This document shows, one piece after another, positions 1-7,534 of a stretch of 22,265 bases of DNA. This stretch comes from an uncultured Collinsella sp. GTDB lineage: Bacteria; Actinomycetota; Coriobacteriia; Coriobacteriales; Coriobacteriaceae. Each line of letters opens with the position of its first letter. The stretch's first letter is position 1. Below the pieces are notes generated by a model. The model was not told the origin of the DNA, searched no databases, and saw only the letters and a program-made list of their open reading frames with translations. The DNA lies in the NCBI GenBank assembly GCA_959020715.1, contig CAUESV010000020.1:1-22265 (forward strand). The letters run 5' to 3'. The position numbers and the translations under genes were made by a program.

Positions 1-590
1 CGCAGCTTGGCGTCCAGGTTGGACAGCGGCTCGTCCATCAGGAAGACCTTGGGATCACGCACGATGGCGCGGCCGATGGCGACACGCTGGCGCTGGCCGC
101 CCGAAAGCGCCTTGGGCTTACGGTCGAGGTACTGGGTAATGCCCAGAATCTCGGCCGCAGAGCGAACCTTACGGTCGATTTCGTCTTTGGGGACCTTCTT
201 GAGCTCAAGCGTAAACGCCATGTTCTCGTACACCGTCATATTGGGGTACAGAGCATAGCTCTGGAACACCATGGCAATGTCGCGGTCCTTGGGTGCCACG
301 TCGTTGACGCGCTTGCCGTCGATGAGCACGTCGCCCGAGGTGATGTCCTCCAGGCCGGCGATCATGCGCATCGTCGTGGACTTACCGCAGCCAGACGGGC
401 CAACGAGGACGATGAACTCCTGGTCGTGAACGGTGAGGTTGAAGTCCTCTACAGCGAGCACACCGTCCTCGGTAACCTTGAGGTTGTGCTTCTTCTCCTC
501 GGTCTTCTTCTTTTTGTCAAAGAAGCCCTTCTTTTTTGACTCGTTGTTGGGATACACCTTCTGAACATGTTTGAGAACGATCTCGGCCAT
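1..590 (-). CDS. Sugar ABC transporter ATP-binding subunit, MsmK/UgpC/MalK family (C-terminus outside window)
   Basis: This is the nucleotide-binding subunit expected to energise the two permeases encoded just upstream (gap 68 nt). About 196 residues are visible before the left edge. Walker A is GPSGCGKST at residues 64-72, the Q-loop is VFQSYAL around 108-114, the ABC signature is LSGGQRQRVAIGRA at 162-175, and Walker B is VFLMDEPLSNLDAKLR, which reaches the edge. The start ATG at 588-590 gives the usual MAEIVLKHVQKVYPN opening. An oddity is a lysine-rich insert at about residues 17-45 (SKKKGFFDKKKKTEEKKH and following), where MsmK/UgpC proteins normally pass straight from the first strand to AVEDFNL. 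The substrate cannot be read from this subunit, because MsmK-type ATPases often serve several importers. Family assignment is firm. Confidence 0.95.
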   Translation of the reverse strand, partial: MAEIVLKHVQKVYPNNESKKKGFFDKKKKTEEKKHNLKVTEDGVLAVEDFNLTVHDQEFIVLVGPSGCGKSTTMRMIAGLEDITSGDVLIDGKRVNDVAPKDRDIAMVFQSYALYPNMTVYENMAFTLELKKVPKDEIDRKVRSAAEILGITQYLDRKPKALSGGQRQRVAIGRAIVRDPKVFLMDEPLSNLDAKL

Positions 591-658
591 GTCTCTACCT
601 TTCGATACGCGGCGCCGCGCTGAGGGGCGCCGCAGAAACTTGCAAAACAGTTACGGCA

Positions 659-1498
659 TCAGCCCTTGACGGCACCTGCCACCACACCGTCGATGATGTA
701 CTTCTGGCAGAAGATGTACATGATGACGATGGGAACAACGACCATCATGATGCAGGCCATCATGGGGCCGAGCTCGACGTGGCCGTAGCCACCGCGGAAG
801 TACTGGATCAAAATAGGAATGGTCTTGTACTTGGTGGAGTCGAGCGTAAGGTAGGGCAGCAGATAGTCGTTCCAGACCCACATGGTCTCGAGGATGCCGA
901 CCGAAAGATAGGTGGGCTTCATGATGGGAAGGACGATCTTAAAGAACACCTGGACCGGGTTGCAGCCGTCGATCATGGCCGCCTCCTCGATCTCGAGTGG
1001 GATGTTCTTTACAAAGCCGGCGAACATAAAGACCGCCAGGCCCGCACCAAAGCCCAGATAGATAAAGCAGATGTTGAACGGCGTGTTAAAGCCGATGCGG
1101 TCCGCCAAATTGGACAGCGTGAACATCAGCATCTGGAAGGGCACGACCATCGAGAAGACGAACAGGTAATAGAAGAAGTTCGAGATCTTGCTGTTGACGC
1201 GCACTACGTACCAAGCGCACATGGAGCAGCACACCAAAATCAGAACGACCGACGTGACCGTGATGATGAGCGAGTACATAAACGCCGAGGCAAAGCCCTG
1301 CTCGTTAAGAGCGTGCACGTAGTTTGCGAGACCGTTGAACGTCTCGGGCGTGAGCAGATCGAACGCCGTGGTGGTGCTGATTGCAGTCCCCTTCTTAAAG
1401 GAATTGAGTGCAATCATGAACACGGGGTAGATCCACGCGAGCGACAGGATCGTAAAGAAAATCGAGAGCGCGCGGTTGATAACCTTATCGCGTTTCAT
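659..1498 (-). CDS. Sugar ABC transporter permease, MalG/MsmG type
   Basis: This inner-membrane permease is one half of a carbohydrate importer of the CUT1 class. The 279-residue length is typical of MalG-like subunits. Hydrophobic membrane segments are visible near residues 12-32, 73-98, 109-128, 142-162 and towards the C-terminus. The cytoplasmic EAA loop, which docks on the ATPase, reads EEAAMIDGCNPVQVFFKIVLP at about 171-191 with the conserved EAA, G and LP. Its ATG overlaps the stop of the preceding permease gene by one base (TAATG), so the two are translationally coupled. The protein ends in the AGAVKG-type tail common in this family. A sugar substrate, probably an alpha-glucoside, is inferred only from the neighbouring regulator and PTS gene. 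Confidence 0.93.
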   Translation of the reverse strand: MKRDKVINRALSIFFTILSLAWIYPVFMIALNSFKKGTAISTTTAFDLLTPETFNGLANYVHALNEQGFASAFMYSLIITVTSVVLILVCCSMCAWYVVRVNSKISNFFYYLFVFSMVVPFQMLMFTLSNLADRIGFNTPFNICFIYLGFGAGLAVFMFAGFVKNIPLEIEEAAMIDGCNPVQVFFKIVLPIMKPTYLSVGILETMWVWNDYLLPYLTLDSTKYKTIPILIQYFRGGYGHVELGPMMACIMMVVVPIVIMYIFCQKYIIDGVVAGAVKG

Positions 1499-2352
1499 TA
1501 CTGCTGCACCTCCTTGGACCTCGTGGCCTTAAGCTGGATCATAGAGATGGCTACGACCAGGATGCAGAAGATGACTGCCTTGGCCTGGCCAATGCCCTGC
1601 CATGCGATGCCGGCACGCGAGTAGAACGTGTTGTAGATGTTCAGGGCGAGCATCTCGGTGGAGTGCGCAGGGGCACCACCGGTAAGGGCGAGGTTCTGAT
1701 CGAACAGCTTAAAGCCGTTGGTGATGGACAGGAACAGGCAGATGGTGATCGTCGGCATCAGGTTGGGGATCTTAACCTTCCAAAACGTCTGCCATGCCGT
1801 GGCGCCGTCGACCTTGGCGGCCTCGATGTAGTCGGACGGAATGGACTGCAGACCGGCGATGTAGATGATCATCATGTAGCCGACCTGCTGCCACAGGGTC
1901 AGGATGATAAGGCCCCAGAAGCCAGCAGCGGAGTTAAGGGCGATGAGCTGAGCGCCCACGTTGGAGAGCAGGCAGTTGATCAGAATCTGCCAAATGTAGC
2001 CCAGCACGATGCCGCCGATCAGGTTAGGCATAAAGAAGATCGTGCGGAAGATGTTGGTGCCCTTGAGCGCCTTGCGGGTGAGCGCCTGCGCGATGGCGAG
2101 AGCGATCACGTTGATGAGCACCGTCGACAGGAAGGCAAACGCCACGGTAAAGAAGAACGACGTGGAGAACTGCGGGTCCGTCAATGCGCGCATATAATTC
2201 TCGATACCGACGAAGTGCGCGTTATTGATGGTAATAAACTGGCAGAACGAGAGATAGAAACCCTGGATAAAGGGGATCACGAACCCGATCATAAACGCCA
2301 GGCACGTGGGCAGCATAAAGAGCGGCCACCAGCGCTTGAGTGCTTTGCCCAT
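1498..2352 (-). CDS. Sugar ABC transporter permease, MalF/MsmF type
   Basis: This is the partner permease of the downstream MalG-type subunit. At 284 residues it has the normal size for a six-helix CUT1 MalF-like protein without the large periplasmic loop of E. coli MalF. The EAA loop is IEAAKVDGATAWQTFWKVKIP at about residues 176-196, with E, A, A, G and IP in place. A GAAAGGA ribosome-binding site lies just before the ATG at 2350-2352. The gene follows the binding-protein gene, separated by a stable stem-loop at 2373-2408, and overlaps the next permease by one base. Order binding protein - MalF - MalG - ATPase indicates one operon. The substrate is not determinable from this sequence alone. 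Confidence 0.93.
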   Translation of the reverse strand: MGKALKRWWPLFMLPTCLAFMIGFVIPFIQGFYLSFCQFITINNAHFVGIENYMRALTDPQFSTSFFFTVAFAFLSTVLINVIALAIAQALTRKALKGTNIFRTIFFMPNLIGGIVLGYIWQILINCLLSNVGAQLIALNSAAGFWGLIILTLWQQVGYMMIIYIAGLQSIPSDYIEAAKVDGATAWQTFWKVKIPNLMPTITICLFLSITNGFKLFDQNLALTGGAPAHSTEMLALNIYNTFYSRAGIAWQGIGQAKAVIFCILVVAISMIQLKATRSKEVQQ

Positions 2353-2372
2353 AGAAGGGTCCTTTCAATATG

Positions 2373-2408
2373 CAGGGGGCGGGCAAACCAACGTCTGCCC
2401 GCCCCCTG
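2373..2408 (-). terminator. Intercistronic stem-loop between binding-protein and permease genes
   Basis: A perfect 13-bp GC-rich stem (2373-2385 with 2396-2408) encloses a 10-nt loop. It lies 31 nt after the stop of the binding-protein gene and 20 nt before the permease start. No run of T follows on the minus strand, so it is more likely a partial terminator or a 3' stabiliser than a full terminator. Such hairpins are known to raise binding-protein mRNA over permease mRNA in maltose-type operons; that role here is inference. Confidence 0.75.
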
Positions 2409-2439
2409 TCGCTAATCAGATAGCTTGGGCAGCAACTAC

Positions 2440-3756
2440 TTACTCGGAAGCAGCTTTCTCGGTCTTCCAGCCATCGACGAAGGCGTTCTTGACGCCGTCC
2501 CACTTGGTGTTGTCGGCAGCATAAGCGATGAGAGCCTGCTTGAGGTTCTTCTTCCACTCCTCAGAGGGGATGTAGACGAAGTCCCAAGCGACGGTCTTCT
2601 TGCCGTCCTTGGCCATGGCAACGGCCTGCTGCGAGAAGACGTTGTTGGTGTCCTTGGCGCTCTTGAACGGGGCGGTCAGACCCATCTTGTCGGCGATAAT
2701 CGAGGTGGCGGTGTCAGAGGTGACGCACCAGTACATGAAGTCCTCGGTGGCCTTCTGGGCATCCTCGGAAGCCTGGGAGCTCACGCACCAGTAGTTCTCG
2801 CCGCCGGAGCACAGGCCCTGGTTCTCCTCGCCATCGACGCCGATGTAGATCGGCAGCATGCCGAGCTGGTCGTCGGTCATACCAGCCTTGGTGAGGTCGG
2901 CGTAGGCCCAAGAGCCGTTCTGATAGAAAACGGTCTTGCCGGTTGCGAACTCGTTGGTGGCGTCGTCGCCGGTCTTGGAGGCAAGCTGCGAAGGATCGCA
3001 GGTGGAGTCGGTGATGTACAGGTCGAAGATCTGCTTAAAGTTGTCGAGATACTCGCCCTTGATCTCGTCGTCCTCCTGGTTGTGCTCCTTTTCGAACTCG
3101 TAGTAGAGCGGAAGGTTGGCGAGGTGGGTGGTGTAGCGCCAGCTGGAGGAGTCATCCATACCGGCAGAAGTGAAGGCACCGTCAATGCCGAGCTCGTCCT
3201 TGCGGGCCTGGATGTCATCGGCGCAAGCCTTCAGCTTGTCGAAGGAGTTGATGTCCTCGGCCTTGTAGCCAGCCTTCTCGAGCAGCTGCTTGTTGTAGAT
3301 GATGCCGTAGCTCTCCTGGACCCAGTCGATGCCCAGATCCTTACCGTCGGACTGCAGCGCCAGGGAGTCGTCGATGAGCTCACCGCGGACCTTGGTGTCG
3401 GACAGATCGGCGCAGTAGTCCTTCCAGTTCTTAAGGCCGGTGGGGCCGTTGACCTGGAACAGCGTCGGAGCGGAGCTCTTGGACATCTCGGACTTGAGCT
3501 TCTCCTCGTAGGTGTTGGAAGCGGCGGTCACGATCTTGACCTCGACGCCCTTCTCCTTCTTATAGGCCTTGGCGATCTCCTTCCACTCCTTGTCGACCTC
3601 GGGCTTGAATTGGAGGAAGTAGACCTCGGCAGCGTCACCAGAAGCAGAGGAGCCGGAGCCGGCAGAACCGCCGCAGCCCACGAGACCCAGACCAAGAACC
3701 GCAGCCGCGGAACCAGCAAAGCCCAGGAACTGCCTTCTGCTCATTTCGTTCTTCAT
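2440..3756 (-). CDS. Extracellular sugar-binding lipoprotein of ABC transporter (Tat-type signal)
   Basis: This is the solute-binding subunit (SBP family 1) that delivers sugar to the permeases encoded next. I prefer the ATG at 3756, giving 438 residues: an AAAGGGTGG ribosome-binding site sits 6 nt upstream, whereas the in-frame ATG at 3774 has no such site. The N-terminus carries a twin-arginine motif SRRQFLG at residues 6-12, a hydrophobic stretch, and the lipobox LVGC with Cys28 as the lipidation site. A Ser/Gly-rich linker precedes the mature fold. The body shows family features such as EKLKSEMSKSSAPTLFQVNG and the ENYWCVSSQAS region. Tat plus lipobox suggests export in folded form and membrane anchoring. 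Specificity is unknown; the regulator context points to an alpha-glucoside. Confidence 0.92.
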   Translation of the reverse strand: MKNEMSRRQFLGFAGSAAAVLGLGLVGCGGSAGSGSSASGDAAEVYFLQFKPEVDKEWKEIAKAYKKEKGVEVKIVTAASNTYEEKLKSEMSKSSAPTLFQVNGPTGLKNWKDYCADLSDTKVRGELIDDSLALQSDGKDLGIDWVQESYGIIYNKQLLEKAGYKAEDINSFDKLKACADDIQARKDELGIDGAFTSAGMDDSSSWRYTTHLANLPLYYEFEKEHNQEDDEIKGEYLDNFKQIFDLYITDSTCDPSQLASKTGDDATNEFATGKTVFYQNGSWAYADLTKAGMTDDQLGMLPIYIGVDGEENQGLCSGGENYWCVSSQASEDAQKATEDFMYWCVTSDTATSIIADKMGLTAPFKSAKDTNNVFSQQAVAMAKDGKKTVAWDFVYIPSEEWKKNLKQALIAYAADNTKWDGVKNAFVDGWKTEKAASE

Positions 3757-3970
3757 TACAATCCACCCTTTCACACCGTGGCGGCACCCTTTGCCGCCGC
3801 CTTCGGAGATTGGCTCGGGGACTTTGCCCCTTTTGCTGATTAGTACGATACGCTATTTGGCTAGTTGTTTGAACAAGTATTACTAGAGCGGTAGAAAAAC
3901 TTCGGTGAACGGTAATTTCAACTTGATACTTGACAAGTTTTGTATAAACAATTAATTGTTATCAAATGCA
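3757..3970 (-). promoter_or_regulatory. Promoter region of the ABC operon with two candidate GntR operators
   Basis: This AT-rich gap drives the ABC operon leftwards. Two near-palindromes stand out: TTGTTTGAACAA at 3865-3876 and TTGTATAAACAA at 3940-3951. The second differs by one base from the TTGTATATACAA operator I recall for Bacillus subtilis TreR. A weak minus-strand promoter can be drawn with TTGTTT (3946-3951) and TATCAA (3923-3928), 17 nt apart, which puts the -35 box inside the second operator. AACAATTAATTGTT at 3947-3960 is a perfect 14-bp palindrome overlapping the same site. In the 5' leader a 7-bp hairpin (GGCGGCA/TGCCGCC, 3780-3798) lies 24 nt before the start codon. The operator assignment is inference; the repeats are directly visible. 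Confidence 0.55.
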
Positions 3971-4023
3971 GAGAAAACGCCCGGTCAAGCCGATGCATCG
4001 TCGGTTTGACCGGGCGTTTTCTC
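3971..4023 (-). terminator. Terminator downstream of the GntR-family regulator gene
   Basis: A perfect 18-bp inverted repeat (3971-3988 with 4006-4023) has a 17-nt centre that can pair further. The stem is GC-rich at its inner end and A/T-rich at its base (GCGTTTTCTC on both strands), so it could terminate transcription from either side. It lies 39 nt after the regulator's stop and separates that gene from the ABC operon promoter. Confidence 0.85.
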
Positions 4024-4062
4024 TTTGAGGGCTTGAGTCTCGTCAGGCTGCGAGCTAGCCGG

Positions 4063-4782
4063 CTATCGCTTGGAGTTGACGCGGTAGTGGAAGATCTCGG
4101 GATGCGTGCGGGCATGCGTGACCTCGAACAAGATGCCGTCCGAGGTGTACGACTGGCTCTCCATGACGGCGACACAGTTGTATTTGCCAAGGTCCAAGTA
4201 GCTGCAGTCCTCATCGTTGGCGAGCTCGACACTCACCGTACGACGGCTCGCCATCACTTTGACGCCGCGCTTGTGCTCCAGATAGTCGTAAATTGACCTT
4301 GCGGCGATCTCGGGCGTCAGGCCTTTGGCGATCGACTCCAGAAAATAGCCGTGGTCCACCTGGCGAGCATTACCGTTAAGGCTACGGACGCGCACCACGC
4401 GAATCAACTTCTCGCCCACCTTAAAGCCCAGGCGACGAGAAAGTTGCTCGGTGCAGACCAGATGTTCAAAAGACTTAACGTCCGTCGATGCAACGGCATT
4501 GTTGCGCTTTGCAAACTCGCCAAACGACTCGACTTCCTCGAGCGCGCCCAGCATATCGGTTTCGCCTTTAAGCCAAATGACGCGCACGCCCTTGCCGTGA
4601 ATGGGCTGTACGTACATCTCGTCGGCCAGCATGGCAAGTGCTCGACGGACGGTATTTCGGGTGCATCCGAATTCCGCGGTCAGCTCGGCCTCGGTCGGCA
4701 GCATCTCCTGGAACGCATAGGTTCCGTTGATAATGCGCGAACGAATCTCGCGGTAGATTCCTTCATAAATCGCTTTTGGCAT
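4063..4782 (-). CDS. GntR/HutC-family transcriptional regulator with UTRA domain, TreR-like
   Basis: This is a sugar-responsive transcription factor, probably a repressor. Residues 1-70 form the GntR winged helix (IYREIRSRIINGTYAFQEML, then LPTEAELTAEFGCTRNTVRRAL). Residues from about 85 to the end form the UTRA ligand-binding domain. The C-terminal stretch with GLTPEIAARSIYDYLE, TVSVELANDEDCSYLDL and THARTHPEIFHYRV follows the pattern of B. subtilis TreR, which senses trehalose 6-phosphate. At 239 residues it has the standard length. A GAGGTG ribosome-binding site precedes the ATG. It is divergent from the PTS-HAD gene and next to the ABC operon, and repeated motifs in both control regions suggest it controls both and perhaps itself. 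The ligand could be a disaccharide phosphate from the PTS; that is inference. Confidence 0.88.
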   Translation of the reverse strand: MPKAIYEGIYREIRSRIINGTYAFQEMLPTEAELTAEFGCTRNTVRRALAMLADEMYVQPIHGKGVRVIWLKGETDMLGALEEVESFGEFAKRNNAVASTDVKSFEHLVCTEQLSRRLGFKVGEKLIRVVRVRSLNGNARQVDHGYFLESIAKGLTPEIAARSIYDYLEHKRGVKVMASRRTVSVELANDEDCSYLDLGKYNCVAVMESQSYTSDGILFEVTHARTHPEIFHYRVNSKR

Positions 4783-5009
4783 TGTTTCACCTCTAATGAA
4801 TATGTATGGCTAGGCACGATAGCATTTCTTGGGGTTGTTTAAACCGCCTATCGGTAAAGCGCCAATATTTAACCGTTGACGGTCGCCCCCGCGTTCAGAC
4901 CCCGCTCATGTAAAAACCGTCGGCGAAGCCGCTTCGCCAGTCCTCTACAATGAGAAATTGTTTAAACGTTTTACCCACGCAAGCGTGCGGCTGTCTGAAA
5001 GGACAAAAC
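4783..5009 (+). promoter_or_regulatory. Divergent control region with two TTGTTTAAAC motifs
   Basis: The gap between the regulator (leftward) and the PTS-HAD gene (rightward) holds TTGTTTAAAC twice, at 4835-4844 and 4958-4967. Each contains the palindrome GTTTAAAC. The right copy lies just after a TACAAT -10-like box at 4946-4951, where bound protein would block transcription of the PTS gene; no good -35 is visible. The left copy lies 53 nt upstream of the regulator start. GGCGAAG/CTTCGCC at 4922-4938 is a short inverted repeat upstream of that -10-like box. GAAAGGA at 4997-5003 is the ribosome-binding site that fixes the PTS gene start at 5010. Confidence 0.5.
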
Positions 5010-7460
5010 ATGCTGCAAAAAATCCAACGCTTTGGCGGGGCAATGTTCGCGCCCGCCATGCTGTTTTCTATATCAGGCCTCATGGTCGGCGTCTCCGCTC
5101 TCGCAACAACCGTCGACATCGTCGGCGATCTTGCCATATACGGAACCCCCTGGTACGTTTTCTGGAGCATCATTCAGCGCGGCTCGTGGACGGTCTTTAA
5201 ACGTCTTCCGCTCCTTTTTGCCGTAGCGCTGCCTATCGGCCTTGCCCAAAAGCAACCGGCACGCTGCTGCCTCGAGGCGCTCGTGGCCTATTTTGCCTTC
5301 TGCTTCTTTTTGAGCGAGATCATCAAGCTGAGCGGCGACAACCTTGGGCTTAAGTATCCGTCGTTTTTGACCCCCGCCAGCGGCATCACCATCATCGACG
5401 GCATCAAGACGCTCGACACCGGCATTATCGGCCCGCTGGCGGTATCGGCAACCGTCGTCGCCATCCATGACCGCTTCTACGATGCCAAGGTTCCCGATTG
5501 GCTCGGCACCTTCTCGGGTTCCTCGCTGGTCTACCTCATCAGCTTTTTTGCCGTGTTTGCCCTTGCCGCTATCTCGGCCGCCATCGTGCCCTTCGCATAC
5601 GCTGTGACCGAAACGCTGCGCCACGCACTTGCGGGCGTCGGTCCCTTTGGCGTGGGCATCTTTGTCTTTTTAGAACGAGCACTCGAGCCCTTTGGCCTGC
5701 ACCACCTGCTCTACATGCCGATCTACTACGACAACCTGGTCATTAACGACGGCATCTACGCCACGTGGAGCAGCTTGCTCCCCATCCTCTCCCATAGCAC
5801 GCGCCCCCTTAATGAGCTTGCGCCGTGGGCCGGTTTTACCGCCACCGGCTGGGTCAAGCTCTTTGGCCTTCCTGCCATCGCAGCTGCGTTCTACTCCACC
5901 GCAAAACCCGAGCGCCGCGCCGGCCTCAGGGTCATCCTTGTTCCCGCCATCATCGCCTCGGTGGTTTGCGGCGTTACCGAGCCACTCGAGTTTCTCTTTA
6001 TGTTCACCCACCCCGGGCTCTTTTTGCTCTACGCCGTCTTATCGTCTTGCCTTGCCACAACCATGAATCTCTTTGGCATCGTCGGCATCTTCTCGGGCGG
6101 CCTCATGGAGATGGCAGCCTTCAACTTTATCCCGCTCATGCGGACGCATACCGGTGCCTATCTTTTGGCGCTCGGTATCGGCCTTGCCTTTAGCCTCATC
6201 TTTTTTGTTAGTTTTCGAGCGCTCATCTTGGTCTATGACCTTAAGACGCCGGGCCGCGAGGATCATGTCGCCAATCGCACGGCAATCGATTGTTTAACGG
6301 GAAGCGACTTTGCCAAAGAGCAATCTCCCAATGACGAGGTCAATAGTCGATCCGATCAAGATCACGTCCTCGCTGAGCGGGTAATTCAACTTTTAGGTGG
6401 CGTTGGCAATATCGTGGGCGCAACCAACTGCGCCACGCGCCTGCGCGTCGAGGTCGCAGACCCTTCCATCGTTGCAGATAACGCGTCGTTTGTCGCGGTG
6501 GGCGCCAAGGGCCTCATCATTACGGGCAAGACCGCCCAGGTGATTATCGGCATCTCCGTTCCCCGCGTTAAAGAGCATTTTGACCAGATCATGGGCCTCG
6601 AGCCGGAATTTGTGCCCACCACCTCGGCCTCCCCTGCCGCCAGCGCAGCCCATAAGCGCGGCGATATTTGCTTCTTCGATATCGACGGAACGCTCGCCTG
6701 GCAAGACCCTCGAGTGGCACAAGAGCTTCCCGAGAGCGAGCGAGACCTGTCCCCCTATCCCAACGAGGCGGTTTCGCAGGCAATCCGCGAGTTTGTCGCC
6801 AACGGCAACATGGCCTTTATCTGCACGGGACGCACCCTGAGCTGCATCCACCCCAAACTTCTTGAGCTGCCCTGGACCGGCATCGTCTGTCTTGCGGGCG
6901 GTTACGCCGAGATCAACGGACACGCAATTCGCGATCTGTCGATGACGCCCAGTATGCTGCTGCGTCTTGCCCCCTATCTTGAGCAGTCGGGCGAAGTCAT
7001 CCGCTTTGAGGGCCTCAACGGCGTCGTGCGCATGAGCGCCGATGCCCCCGATGCCCCTGGATACGCGCGCACCCTGGGCGACGCAGTCACGCAGCTGCAA
7101 CATTACAGTGCCTATAAGATTTTGATGTCTACATCGCTCGCCAACCACATCGCTCAAGATAAGGCACTTGAGCCGTTGTTGTGCTTTAACGAGCTCGAAC
7201 TCGAGGTAACCGAAATCTCGCCCCGCGAATGCACGAAGCGCGGGGGCATCCAGTCTGTACTCGACGCCCTCGATCCCCATCATGGAACCGTATACGGCAT
7301 CGGCGACGCCAGCAATGACGTCTCGCTGATGAACGCCGTCGATGTCGGTATCGCCATGGGCAATGCGCCGGACTATCTCAAAAAGCGCGCCGACTACATC
7401 ACCGACTCGGTCGACAAAGATGGCGTCGTCAAGGCGCTCGAGCACTTTAGGCTTATATAA
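5010..7460 (+). CDS. Alpha-glucoside-type PTS EIICB fused to a HAD-IIB sugar phosphatase domain
   Basis: This 816-residue membrane protein imports a sugar with phosphorylation and carries its own phosphatase-like tail. Residues 1 to about 425 are an EIIC of the glucose/maltose superfamily, close to MalP/GlvC: MLQKIQRFGGAMFAPAML opening, ACRCLEAL-like AR-CCLEALVAY, GIKTLDTGIIG, ERALEPFGLHHLLY and GVTEPLEFLFMF. Residues about 445-530 are EIIB with NCATRLRV and phosphocysteine Cys474. Residues about 553-816 are a Cof-type HAD: FDIDGTL (Asp557, Asp559), CTGRT (Thr606), Lys743 and GDASND (Asp766, Asp770), so all four HAD motifs are intact. No EIIA domain is present. I chose the ATG at 5010 because GAAAGGA lies 6 nt upstream and related proteins start at MxQKIQRFG. 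EIICB plus HAD in one chain is unusual; free sugar release is inferred. Confidence 0.93.
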   Translation: MLQKIQRFGGAMFAPAMLFSISGLMVGVSALATTVDIVGDLAIYGTPWYVFWSIIQRGSWTVFKRLPLLFAVALPIGLAQKQPARCCLEALVAYFAFCFFLSEIIKLSGDNLGLKYPSFLTPASGITIIDGIKTLDTGIIGPLAVSATVVAIHDRFYDAKVPDWLGTFSGSSLVYLISFFAVFALAAISAAIVPFAYAVTETLRHALAGVGPFGVGIFVFLERALEPFGLHHLLYMPIYYDNLVINDGIYATWSSLLPILSHSTRPLNELAPWAGFTATGWVKLFGLPAIAAAFYSTAKPERRAGLRVILVPAIIASVVCGVTEPLEFLFMFTHPGLFLLYAVLSSCLATTMNLFGIVGIFSGGLMEMAAFNFIPLMRTHTGAYLLALGIGLAFSLIFFVSFRALILVYDLKTPGREDHVANRTAIDCLTGSDFAKEQSPNDEVNSRSDQDHVLAERVIQLLGGVGNIVGATNCATRLRVEVADPSIVADNASFVAVGAKGLIITGKTAQVIIGISVPRVKEHFDQIMGLEPEFVPTTSASPAASAAHKRGDICFFDIDGTLAWQDPRVAQELPESERDLSPYPNEAVSQAIREFVANGNMAFICTGRTLSCIHPKLLELPWTGIVCLAGGYAEINGHAIRDLSMTPSMLLRLAPYLEQSGEVIRFEGLNGVVRMSADAPDAPGYARTLGDAVTQLQHYSAYKILMSTSLANHIAQDKALEPLLCFNELELEVTEISPRECTKRGGIQSVLDALDPHHGTVYGIGDASNDVSLMNAVDVGIAMGNAPDYLKKRADYITDSVDKDGVVKALEHFRLI

Positions 7461-7534
7461 GCAGCCGGCACGCGCACGCGTCCCGTTTCTCCAAATCGCC
7501 AAAACAGACGCGCCGGCAACTCCAATGTGGCAAT

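Noticed and set aside
2425..3843. A 472-codon plus-strand ORF
   Set aside because: It is antisense to the sugar-binding lipoprotein gene, which has a signal peptide, lipobox and operon context. The antisense product is low-complexity Val/Leu/Gly.
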